A DNA stretch of 64,000 nt, from contig CM041085.1 of the NCBI GenBank assembly GCA_023079485.1, positions 95,987,115 through 96,051,114 on the forward strand, given 5' to 3'. Positions within the stretch are counted from its first letter, which is position 1. Each line of letters opens with the position of its first letter. Of the stretch, positions 14,303-26,400 are shown in pieces. A model generated the notes under the pieces. It was not told the DNA's origin, did no database searches, and saw only the letters and a program-made list of their open reading frames with translations. The DNA comes from Archilochus colubris (lineage: Eukaryota > Chordata > Aves > Apodiformes > Trochilidae). The translations under genes were made by a program, and so were the position numbers.

Positions 14303-14425
14303 ATGTGGAAGCTCAACAAGAGCAGCAAAGTTCTGCTGGACGACTCTCCCGAGGAGGAGGAGACGCGTCCCCGCGGCCCGCCGCCTGCTGCCGCCTGCGC
14401 CGCCGCCGCCTTCGCGGCCCCCCAG
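14303..14425 (+). CDS. TDRP: TDRP coding exon 1 (residues 1-41)
   Basis: ATG at 14303 opens [14 protein letters not shown], then a run of four glutamates and a Pro/Ala-rich stretch ending at Gln41. The exon ends CAG before GTAGGAGC, a good donor, in phase 0. The reading frame stays open into the intron to 14656, but the donor and the match of exon 2 set the boundary. The exon is very GC-rich and lies within the CpG island. Confidence 0.93.
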
Positions 14426-17400
14426 GTAGGAGCGCGGAGCCCGGAGGCGGGCGGGGGGAGGCGGCGCGGGAGTCCCCGGGGCCCGGGGAGGGGTCGTGAG
14501 GCTCGGCCCGGCGCCCTGCTCTCGTTCCCCTCCTTTCTTGATGGCGTGAGTAATCACTTTTCCCGGTCCTGGATGTGCCGGCAGGCTGGCCGTGGTCCGA
14601 GAAGGGGGTGTTTTCTCGGGCCATGCAACTGTCACACGAGTTCTTCGGGGTGCTGACTGGTCTGTTCTCCCGTATTTTTTTCCAGCAGCCGGCCTCCGGC
14701 ATTGCTGGGACTTGCTGTCTTTCGTTCCAGTGGTTTCATACCACAGGGTACTTTCTCCCCCCGCTCTAGGCAGAAGCACTGCAAACCATCTGTTAAGCAC
14801 AATACATTAAACAGTGATTTGTAAGAACATAATCTTCATATGCAGATGTGTGTGTGTTTGCATAGAGCACTGATGTTCTGGCAGGATTGCTTTTTCTGTA
14901 GTTTCAGTAATGGTAGTTGGTTATCTTTAAATAACTGCAATCTTACTTGAAAGCTTTCATTGTTAAATGACAAGTTAAATACCAGCAGTGACCTTCTCGA
15001 AGTACCGGTTGGCTTACAAATACAACGTGGAAGGGAAGGTATCAGTTGAATATCAGGCAAAGCAACTAAAAGGATGTTCGTTGACTTGCTTTCCAAAACT
15101 TGGTAACAATTAGGCATCGATCCAGCTCAGAAGCCTGTTACACTGGCCAGTACTGTTTTGATGCTGAACTGATCTTCTGTTGCCACAGTGTATCTTTAGA
15201 TGCTATATGAGAGACTGCAAGAGACCTGCAGGCAGCTGCCCGAGGCTGCAAACCGGTGAGGTTTGTTTTCAAACTAAGGTACAAAAACCCACCCAGTTTC
15301 CCGCCGTATTCTGGCTTGCCTACCTCGCTGGAAGAGCTGGACCGTGTCTGGATAATCCACCTTCCGCTTGAGTGTCTGGTTGATAACTGCTATGGGTTGT
15401 CAACATAAGTGGCTGCTGCTGAAGAGCAGCCTCTTCCAATTGCAGCAGTTACTTCCTCCATCTTCCAGTAGCCGAAATCACCAGTCTGCTCCCCTGTTCA
15501 GCCTTGCCTTGCCCTTTCCCCTGTACAGTGAACCGAAGAGCCCTAGTCCTTGCTACTTTTTTGACAGCAACTGTGAAGATGCATATCGTTGAATAGGGCC
15601 TTCTCTCCCCTGGGAGAGGAAGAACAGATACTTTGGACAGCCTCTTCAGGGGATGAAAGGGGATTGTGGGGTTGGAGGCAACCTGAAGTATCTCCTACAA
15701 CCTCTTAGCTCTCTCTCCTATAGTTCCTATAGTTCCTGCCCTCAGGTGCTTGAAAGATTCCACTGGATAGCTAAGATGCTGTTTTATGCTGTCCTAGACT
15801 TCCTTACATCCTGAAACCCTTCCTGAACCCCAAAGGTCACTGAAAGCTTCCAATAAATCCCACTATTATTTACTACTTCTCTTTTCTATCACAAGACTTC
15901 CAAACTCACTCTGAGGCTTCTGACCTCAGCCTCCAATTCAGAAGATGGTTCTTCAGAATTTGGTCCTCACAGTTTTCCCAGTCCTCTGTTTTAACTACAG
16001 AAGTTACTTTTTTGTGTTTTGGTGTGTCTGGGGTTTTTTTGTTTGTTTTTGTTTTGTTTTGTTTTCTCCTGCCTGATGATGTTTTCTATCCTAAGGTTCT
16101 GTTCCATTAGTGGCAGTCTTAAGCTACAGTGGTGGTGACTGTGGTTTCTGTGCAAGTGGTTTGCCATTTTCATCAATTTTAAGAAAATTTGTTGCCAGTT
16201 TCCTAAGTGTTTATTCTGAGTGGTTGTGGAAAAATAAATTCTAAGGTACTAAATGAAATATTCTCAAAGATAAAGAATTCAGAAAAGTTAGGAAGGCCAT
16301 AGTGTGACCTGGCATGTGTCCTGGCATTCACCTGTAGTGAATACATAAGCTGCTAGTTGTTTTTCCTGATCAAATCAAGAAGGTTTGACATCTGGAGGGG
16401 AGATCAAGAGGCCCCCCTAATGTAAATGTTGTTGTTTTAGAGTTTATGTACTTTTTAAGGAAGGATAGGCTAGATGGAAAAATATGATCACCTGATTAAC
16501 ATGGTAGTTATTATGATCCATCAACAGCTTTTAGGTCAGCCATAGGTCCAGTATGTCTAAAACATGGCTAGGACAGTATCAAAGAGAAAGTGTGGGGCAA
16601 CCAAATGCACTAGTTCAGCTTGTTATAGCTGATCTGGGTCATGGGCCTTGCCTTTAGTCTTTGACATTTTTGATGTTTCCTCAGAACCTGTTTTTGCTCC
16701 TGATAATATGATCACAAGGGAGTGAAATCCAGTAACGTGCAGTGGGATTTGGTAATGATCTGCACTTTGCTACTGCTGTGTCCTGACCTGCACTGCCCAA
16801 ACCCCTGACTTTGGAGGACAGTAGTACCACCAGAGCATGGAGGAGTTTTGGGGACAGTTCTCTCAGTACCTTAGCTGTGCATGAACAAGTTTTTGTCTTT
16901 CTCAGCTGCTGCTCTAAGTTGTCACAATACTGCCTGCTTAAGCTGTGAGTGAAGGATTACCTTCTCAAGAAGAGAGTCCAGGACTTCCATAACTTTCTGT
17001 CTTGAGGGTCAAAGTCTGGGTAATTTGTTTCAGTGCTTTTTAGTAAACTAAGAAAGCCCAGCATTAGATTTCATTAGGAAGTTACTGCTGGACTTTATTT
17101 CCTCTAGGTTTTTCCTGCTATGTCATTTGGTTAAAGAGAAGATGAACCATAGTTCATTTTGACTTTGATATATGATATGTTGTTTTTCCCAACAACTGTC
17201 TTTTGTCTTTATTTTCATCTTTAAGGGGCAAGTGGGAAGAATTCCTTAAGCTTCTGCCATTCATGCTATAAATAATGCTGAGACTTCTTACTTCAAAGGA
17301 AAGAAATTGTTAGTCGCATCTGTGTCATTAAACAGACCAGGTTGAAACTGTTCCAGTGTAATGAAAGGTTTGTGCTATATGTTATTTCTTCAAGGCTGGG

Positions 17401-20400
17401 AAAGAGTGAAGGAGTTTTCACTGTGCAACCTAATAATTAGGGCATTGCAGTAGCAGACAGCAATAAAGAATTAGGCTACTATGAGTTCAAAAAAATCCCA
17501 CACAACAGAACCTCTTTGTTAGTCTTCAGAAATTTTAATCATCCTTTTTAGATATGGAAGCCTGATCTGGGCTTACTCAAGTTCATACTTCTTAAATAGA
17601 AAAGCTTAGTTTGATCTAAATAGAGACGCTTTGACAGTTCTGGTTTTGTGGAATACGGAATGGTTTGATTTTATTCCAGGGGAGAACAAAAACAGATTTT
17701 AGAACATGAAAATTGCAACGGGAGGGAATTGTCAGCTTCTGGCCACTTCTCAGCAAAAGTTTCTGCATACATTCAAGTACTTTGAATTGTTAACACTTAT
17801 TTAAAATACTAAGGTGTTTCCTGAGATAAGACAAAGTAAATTTTTGAAGCAGTACTTGTATAAATAAATGTGTGCATTATTGTATATTTTTATAGACTGA
17901 CAGTTTTAGCCTGAATCTTAGAAGTTAATTTATGCTTTGAAGCATTAATATTTTTAATGTATGCAATAAAGGTACTTCACTGACTGAAGTTACAATTAAT
18001 ACGTGTAGGCAACTTGACACATATAAAAAGTACACATGTATAAAAATAATATTAACATGCCTTTTGTGTGTCTCAAAATATGCTAGAAATGTATAGTGAT
18101 GCTTGCCAAACTTGCATTCAGTTTGTAATAGTTATGTTTCAAACTCTAGTTATATTTTTGGAAAGGGAAATATGTTGTTTGACTTTTGGAAGGCAATGTT
18201 TTGGCAATCATGCTCAGTTCTTGATTCAAGCCTGCTATCATCCAGTCTGTCCTCAGAGATGTCGATGCTGTGTCAATATTGCATGTAACTCTGATGTAAA
18301 ATGGTGTTTGACTTTAAAATACATCTATATATTAGGGTAGTGGTTACATGTCAGACTGACCTGTATTATCTTCTGCAACCTTATCTTTCATGTAAAAATA
18401 TTTCAGATCCTTAGCCTTGATCTATTCTTCCAGGTTGTATTTTTTGTTATGTTCAAAGCCAGTATGCACAAAAACGTTTTATACTGAATTTTGTTTAGAC
18501 TTGCTCACTGGATGTGTTAAAGTTGGCTATACAGAATTTTAGTTATCTATTTTAATGAAGATGTTTTAAGTCTCTGGTACAATTTTAACACTGGCTTTCA
18601 TCTTGGAATGAGTTGAGTTCAGACAAGCCCTACAGGAATGGGTGGGAATTGAGCAGCATTGCTTATGTTGCATAAGGGTATTTTTAAATTAAAAAAGAAT
18701 TTAGCAGTCAATGGTAATCCAGCTAATGCATTTCCTTCACTTTCTAACCATTTTGATGTGTCTCAGGCTTTGCCTGCAGTACTCTTACTGTTCCTTCATA
18801 CCTTGTGCTCTCCACGAGCCTATTTTTTCTTTTCCTCAGAGTTGCTCCTACATTTTGGTGATATTCCCTAGTTCCTGGAAAACCCATTGTTGATATTAAT
18901 GTTGTTTCCTATGGCATAAAGTTTTAAGTCCTCCTCATCCTTTGTTTTCTGCTTCTTTAGATGGCCCTACTTTGTTTCAGGACATTTACATTCAGATCAC
19001 TGTCCTTGCTTTCAAGCTTTTTCTTTGTACATCCTCTTCTTCTCCCCTGTCTGTAATTTTTAGCACTTGTATCTTTCTTCAAGCCAGTTGTGCTTAGCCA
19101 CCTCTGATTGCCTGGATTTGCCAGCAGCCTTGTCTGTCTTCCTTCCTCCAGCCTAATACAGAATTATCCCCTTTCACTGATCCACAAAGCCACTATCTTC
19201 TCCACATGTATGCCTGAGATCTGCTTTCCCCAAGCCGTGTGTTGTATCTTCATGGGGTTTTCAAATGTTTCTGGAACTCTGCTCTCCTAGGAGTGCTGGT
19301 TTTGTTACCAGTAATATACAAGCTAAAATACATTGCTTTTTGAGGAAGAATTCATGGCTTTAATCCATTTAATTCTTTACTTGTAAAATAGTTTTATTAT
19401 GTTGGGTTTTTTCCTCCTACAGTTACAGAAACTATCTGTCTGCCAGTATGTGTGAAGACATTGATAACATAATTAGAGATACTAGAAGTTTACCAGGTAG
19501 ACTATCTTTCAATTCTGTCATCACCAGAAGTACATTTCTAACAAGTTTTTCCTTGTTTTTTTGTGAGGAGCTCTGGGGTGGGTTCTAATAGGTCTGTGGG
19601 AATATGAAGTGCTGATAAAAGCTACATGTCAAAAGGCATCAGTGTTTAATCAGTTTTGCAGAAACTATACATGGGGAAGAATGACTGGAAAGCTGCCTGT
19701 CAGAAAAGGACCTGGGGGTGTTAGTTGAGAGCTGGCTGAATCTGAGCCAGCAGTGTGCCCAGGTGGCCAAGGCCAGCAGCATCCTGACTTGTGTCAGGAA
19801 TAGCATGGGCAGCAGGACTAGGGAATTGATTGCTCCCTGTGCTTGACTGCACCTTGAATACTGTGTTCAGTTTTGGGACTCTCAGTACAAGGACATTGAG
19901 GTGCTGAAGCATGTCCAGAGAGGGACAATGAAGCTGGTGCAGGGTCTAGAGCACAAGTCTTGTGAGGAACATCAGAGGGAACTGGGGTTGTTGAGCCTGG
20001 AGAAGAGGAAGCTGAGATCTTGTGACTCTCTACAGCCACTTGAAAGGAGGCTGTAGGAAGGTGGGGGTTGGTCTCCCATGTAACAAGTAGCAGAACAAGA
20101 GGAAGTGACCTCAAGTTGTGCCAGGGGGTGTTAGATTGGATATTTAGGAAAAATTTCTTCACTGAAAGGGTTGTCAGGCACTGGAACAAGGCTGACCATG
20201 GAAGTGGCTGAGTCATCAGATCTGGAGGTATTTAAAAGACTCATAGATATGGTGCTTAGGGACATGGTGTAGTGGTGGACTTGGCAGTGCAAGGTTAATG
20301 GTTGGACGTTATGATCTGGAAAGTCTTTTACAACCAAAAAGGCTATGTGGTTCTGTGATTCTGTAGTATGAAAATATTGTTATTACTCATACAACAGCTT

Positions 20401-23400
20401 TTTTTTAGGATACCTAATTTAATTGCAAAGCACCTATAGATTTGTTTTGTGGATCAGAAAAAAGCAGATACGAACTTCTAGTATGGATAATTTGCTAAAA
20501 GTAATTGACAGATTTTTAGTCAGAAATTTTATCAAAATTGAAAACTTCACTGAAGTATTCGAACTGTGTCAGCATTTGAAAAAAAATATTTTTTGACCTT
20601 CTTACTTTGTTCAGCCTGGACACTGATGGTACTTTGATCTTAATACAGCTATTTCAATTTCTTGAAGCATATTTGAAATATTATAAATTGGGCAAAACTA
20701 AATTCTTCATGGGCTGAGCTTTTTTAAAAATATCTTTAAGGTGTTTAATCTTTAATAACATCCTTCCAAAAATGTTTCAGAGAAGCAAAGTCTGAGTTAG
20801 ATATATTATAACAATTTACTATGGAAATGCACAATGATGTGATCAGTTAACCTCATGGACTGATGTAAAAACAGAGAGCAAAGGAATTTGGTGTTCTGAT
20901 GTTTCTCTTCATAATGCAAATAAAATGCAGAACTAGGGAAGTATTCTTATGTCAACACTTACATTCTGAAGTTAATCTTCTTCAGTGTTTTTCCATGTAT
21001 ATCAACGGACAATAAATATCTGAAAATAACTTGGATATTATCTTTTTAAAATCTAAAGGAATGTAAAGCATTATCTGAAGTGGTTGAATGAAACAGTTTT
21101 GAAAATACTAAACAAGTTCTTGACATCTGTGGATGCTGAAGAAAAGAGCATCATCTTAATTTACTTTTCAGTAATACTTTGAAATGTGAAAACATAGGAA
21201 AACTTTTTTCTGATGTTCTGGTTTGTCTGGTGAATAATAGATACTCACAAAAGGCTGGAGTCCAGAAGGTGGAATAGTTTTTAAATATATTAGAAGGGTT
21301 ATCTGCTGTATCTGAACTAGTCACCTGGACTTTTTAAAGCCAGGAGTGAAATGAGTTCTTCTAGAAATGATCTGATTAATTATATTTTAGAATCATATTT
21401 CAAGATAAGTTTTGTCTTCTAAATATATCCCAAGATGAAAGTATAATTCTTTAACATCCTTAGATCTTTAAAATTTCCTTTTCTTTATGGACAAGTATTT
21501 TCAGTTTTGCCAAAGACTCACAGAGTCGTCACTGTCACTCCTTAGTTGCAGTTTAATTTAAATACTTTATTGTCATAATGTAGATGTTTTTGAAAGTATA
21601 GCAAGCAGCTGGGAATGGAAAAGTGTTTTTTATAAAAGAAAAATGTGTGTAAAATACCCAATTACTCATAAGCATGAACAGACTTAAGAAATGTCTGGGT
21701 TAATATTTTTCATCGGTGATATTAATTGGAAACTTTCAATTTATACCACCCATGCATATCTAGTTGTGTTCCCTCACTTGCTTTAGGGAGATAGAAATGG
21801 AAGATGGAGATCTAGTGGTAGATTAAATATGGACAAGACTAATGATCTTCATCTCACTTTAGGCAACTTCAGCCAGAAAGGAGCAGAGGCAGTCTCAGGT
21901 TAAGCATGGGAGTTACATCTGCTGAACATAGAGCTTCATGTTCCAGAAGAAAGTTATGACTAATCCATTCTTTATTTGTTAAAATTGCAAACCTTTTTTC
22001 TTTATCTTAGACGACATGTTCAATTTGTGTGAGTGTTCAGGTGCAGTTGAGCCTTACTTTTCAGCTGTATTAAAATAATATGTTGAAAAATGTATAGTGC
22101 CTATTTACATTTGATCACTGTTGCCTCAATTTCATGACTCAGAAAGCGTATATCCACACATAAATTTTTCCAGGTGTATGTTATGGTGCAACAAAGATGT
22201 ATTCCAGGTGTTTATTATCGATGCAGCAAAGAAAATGAGGCCCAATGCCACTGGTCTTCCTCTGATAACTTTCTTCTTACCCATGTCTGAGTGCATTTTG
22301 CATTGGTTTTGATTCAGTTCTAAAAATTAGATAAGCAGAGTGACTTGCATTAATAATCAGCTCTAGTCTTGTTTGTTTCATTTGATGTTATAGGAAGATC
22401 CTGCTCAAATCCAAGGAAACATTTTCTTTTGGTAGCTGTTTTTTAAGCTGGTGATCTGCCAGTGTGATCTTCTCTTCTAAATCTGTGCTGTGGTCAGGCT
22501 GAGGATAAATAGTGGTTCAACTTTTCAGTTTGTAAGCAGTGTTTTGGGAATCTTTCCAACTTCAGAGGTTAACTTCTAGGTTTGTGATTTCCTGAGTTGT
22601 TGTTGTTGTTGTTTTTAAAACCTCCTCTCATATCACTAAATAATTTAGTGGGATTTATAGAATAATGCGATTTGTGTTAAATTCTACCCTGGAGCACATC
22701 TCTTGATATGGTGTTTGTTTTGGATCTCTTTTCCCCTGAAAGTACACATTTGTGGTTCATAATCTAATTTGCACCTACAGGTGTGATAACCAAGACTTTA
22801 AATTACACTTGGTCCTTGATGAGATCTGGAAAGAGAGATCAGTAGAAGGGCAAGAATTTGACCCATAAGGTCCTACTCTTTTAATAACAACTTGTTTACT
22901 CTTATGTGTGCTTGGCTTTGACAGCTGGTGTGTGTAGGATAGGAGGGTTCCACAACTATGTAGAGAAAATCAATAATACACCATTTTATGTACTAGAGCA
23001 AAAAGAAGGGCACTCAGGGTGAGATGATGCCATTATTTGCCTTAACTCTTTGATGTCCAGTGTTCCTCATCTTGGCCTTGATTATGAAAATGAATGATCT
23101 AAAGAGACTAATTAATTACTTTACCACAAAGGAAGCTGAGGGAAGTAGATTACTATTTTGATCTCTGTACAAAAAGGTTTGTGTGCTAGTTGAATTAATC
23201 CCTTGAGTACCTTATGGTTTGCAGTATGTCCAACAAAAGGGCACTTGTTTCCTTATGAAAATACACTGTGCATACCAACCTTCCCCTGCCAGAACTGGAA
23301 GGCTATTCAAGTTGCTGATCAGCATTTCCCACTGGAGTTCACATTTAGTCACTTATTAGTTACTAAACACTATAATATGCTCTGTGTTTTTCTTTTAAAT

Positions 23401-26400
23401 TGAAGTAAAAAAATAAAATATCATAACTGTAAGCTACCTAGTTTGAAATATATTGAAATAATTTGCAAGTGTTCAGCATCAGCATGTGTTATGCAGCTTG
23501 ATAATGCAAGCTCATCTTCACACTTTACATTACTGTACTCTTGTACAGTAGATTGTCCCCTAAATAAAATGTGAAAAAACAAAAAATAGGCTTCCTGAAA
23601 TCTGAATAGTCTCAAGGGTACAGAATGTGTATCAGAAGAGAAGTAATACTATTGTGCATCACTGAAAAAAGCAAATTAATCTGTGGGTAACAAGTGAAGG
23701 TAGGCTGTATATGGCTTATGGTCTTTTTACTCAGCTCTTCACAGTGGTGGCACTGGTGCCCTCCCACCCTCTCCTCTGTCCTTATCAAAAAGCACAACCC
23801 ATCCCCACCACACAGTGTGGGCCACTCCCTGTGGCATGGCCCACAGCTGGCTTTGAACCCTACGTGTGCTCCTTCCACGCTCTCTTCCTGGCATGGGGCC
23901 TTAATATGTTTCTCTCTTCTTTTGTTAGCTATGGGTTTTTCACAAAACACTTGGAAATTCAGTCTCAGTTTCAAATCCACTGGCCAGTTTCAGTCAAGAG
24001 TTACTCTGAGCACATGGGACATTGCCAGCACACCACAGTGGTCCAAGTCTCCTTTTCTTACGCAGTGTCTTAAAAGCATGCTATGGATACTTGGTAGGTC
24101 TTCCACTCCCAGAAATGTATTTTAGGTACTGCATTCTCAACAGTTGCTTTCTTGGGGCTTTCCTGTGTTTTAATCTTTGCATTTTGTATCTTCTAACTTG
24201 GTGTTGTCTTCTTACCACCAGCCTCTGCTCTCTGCTTCATGAGCATAGTTACTGCAAAGTACTGACACATCCCTTGCTGGGGTAGCCAGCACCTTGTATG
24301 TCCGTGAGTAGTAGCACTGTATTAACACAGAAACTCAGCCTTGGTTTTCACACTTGTAAAGAAGCAAAGAAATACCCCTTTTTGTCTCCTGTTTATAAAC
24401 TATGGTATTCACATTTCATTATGCTGACTCCCAAGCCACATGCAGCACTCATTGCTCTTCTCAGTTTTTCCTCAAAAGCCTGCACTGTGGAAAATGCTTT
24501 GCACTCTTGCTTCTTTGTGCTCTGGCTTGCCAGAGTCTGTATGACTTCCCACCTCCATCTATTCTACATCTCCAGTAGAACATGAAGTCTCTTTATGCAT
24601 TTCCGTATTTTATTAATCTTAATATATCTGGAGAGCTGGAGGAATTAAAATGAGGTGTTCTTTCTTTTGAAGGTACTAACAGTGTCTTGTTTGTTCTGGA
24701 GACAGTATTTTTGGCTCTTGAAACTGGTAGTTCTGCCAGCTCTTGATCTTTGAGAGAATTTCTCCTCTCAAGATACTTCCCCTTGAGGTTTTTCTATTGC
24801 TTGGACAAATCAGATGAAGTATACTATAGCTTTTACCTTGCGTCCAAGAAAAGATGCCATCATGTTAAGTGTAGGGCTTTGCCACTTCATCAGAAAGCTT
24901 GAGAGCTGAGAGTGTTAAGGAGAAACAAGGAAAAGTCTGAAATAGTATGTGTGCTGCACTTCTGTTTAAAACACTGCCAACAATTTTCTTAAAAGGAGAA
25001 AAAAAAAAAAGGAAAAAAGTAATTGAATTTTATTTTAGAGTACTACACAAATCTTGACTTCATCATTTTTGGTGTTCCATCTGCAATCATATTCTCCTAT
25101 GTCAAGAGAGCTAACTGAGATCTGGAAGTTAAATAACATGTTAAGATCCACCAGAAGTAATATTCTCATTTTGGATTATAGCAGGAGTTCCTGACTTTGG
25201 GGTCTGCTCCAACAAGCAAAGCCATCCTACCTATCTACGGAGCACTCTAGTTCAATGCACAGTTATTACTGAACTACAGTGTGGTGGTCTTCATAGTGGT
25301 TCTAGAACTGCTCCTAATTCCTTCCTTGTCCCTTGTATAATATACAATATTGCCTGTAAAGGAAATGGAAATGTTAGTAGGCAAAGAAATAAATGTTTTA
25401 AAAAGTTCTTGTTACAAAAACATTGTAAGAAAAAAAGATGGATGGGATTTGAAGCTGTCCTCTCAAAATGGAGTCAATACATCTGGGCCCTGGCAAGACT
25501 AGAAATACCTAATGCTTCTCCTGCTGGCTTTCTCACCTCATTTGGGTTTTGTTAGCAAAGTGAAGGATGTCTTCGATAAGGCACAGGAGCTGGGATACTG
25601 TGTGTTTTGTGTGTCTTGGGACAAGTGCACGTATAATTGTCCTAAAACAAAAATTAAATGTATGAAACAAAATGTTTATCAACTCCTTATCATTTACATT
25701 AATACAAAATCAAGTTGATAAATTTAATTTTGAAACAATAAGTAGCTGATTTATTAAATAAGCAAAAACTGGAGCAAAACAAATACAGGGGATTATGTGA
25801 AATTGCCATTTCGAAAATGCTTTCCGTAAACTATTCTGTTGTAACTTTCTTTTTTTTTTTTGGGTGGGGGGGGAGGAATTGGAGTTCTTGTTCAGTACTT
25901 GGGGACTGTTTGGAGTTACATACAAAGCAGAAAACAAAAAAAGTAACATTTTTGTCATTAAAGCACAGACTGTAGAAAGTTAAAATGACATAATTTTTTT
26001 ACAGTGTGGCCCACTTTCTGTATCTTTCTTTGGCCTCTAAAGTACTCCTGACACTGATGTTACTTGTCCTGTCTCTTGAACAGAACATTTATAGTAACAG
26101 GGTGGCCTGAGCATATTAAGACATGAGTTTACTTCAAAGATGGACAGAAATACCCTAATGAATTATCTTCACTAGCATCTTTAGTACTCTGGTTTTCTTC
26201 AGAAATCTGCTGTTATAAAGGGAGGGGAAAGGAATGGGGGCAAAAGTCTGCTCCTTTAATGAGAAGGAGGATATAATCTTGGGACATTCTTTTCCCCCCA
26301 GCCTACAGATGCTTTGAAATCCATCATCTAGTATGGTATTCAGAAAGCCAGTGTAGAGCCAAAAAATACAGACACAATTATTAAGATTCAAATTATTTTA

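Larger units (their letters stand above)
13240..14560 (+). promoter_or_regulatory. CpG island with the TDRP promoter and first exon
   Basis: Base composition changes abruptly from AT-rich flank to dense GC with many CpG dinucleotides and falls off again about 130 bases into TDRP intron 1. It contains GC-box (Sp1-type) motifs, for example GGGGCGGG near 14110, and a YY1-like ATGG-GGCGGC element at 13864-13880. I see no convincing TATA box. The long open frames on both strands here result from few A/T-rich stop codons and are not genes. The transcription start is not determined; somewhere between about 13,850 and 14,250 is my inference. Confidence 0.85.

Noticed and set aside
13491..14429. 312-codon plus-strand open frame, and long frames on both strands, across the CpG island
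   Set aside because: The frames are rich in Arg, Pro, Gly and Ala, overlap on both strands and result from scarce stop codons in GC-rich DNA. The 312-codon frame is out of register with TDRP.
14303..14656. TDRP exon 1 read through to 14656 as a 117-residue protein
   Set aside because: The clear CAG/GTAGGAGC donor at 14425/14426 and the family match of exon 2 show that the extension is intron.
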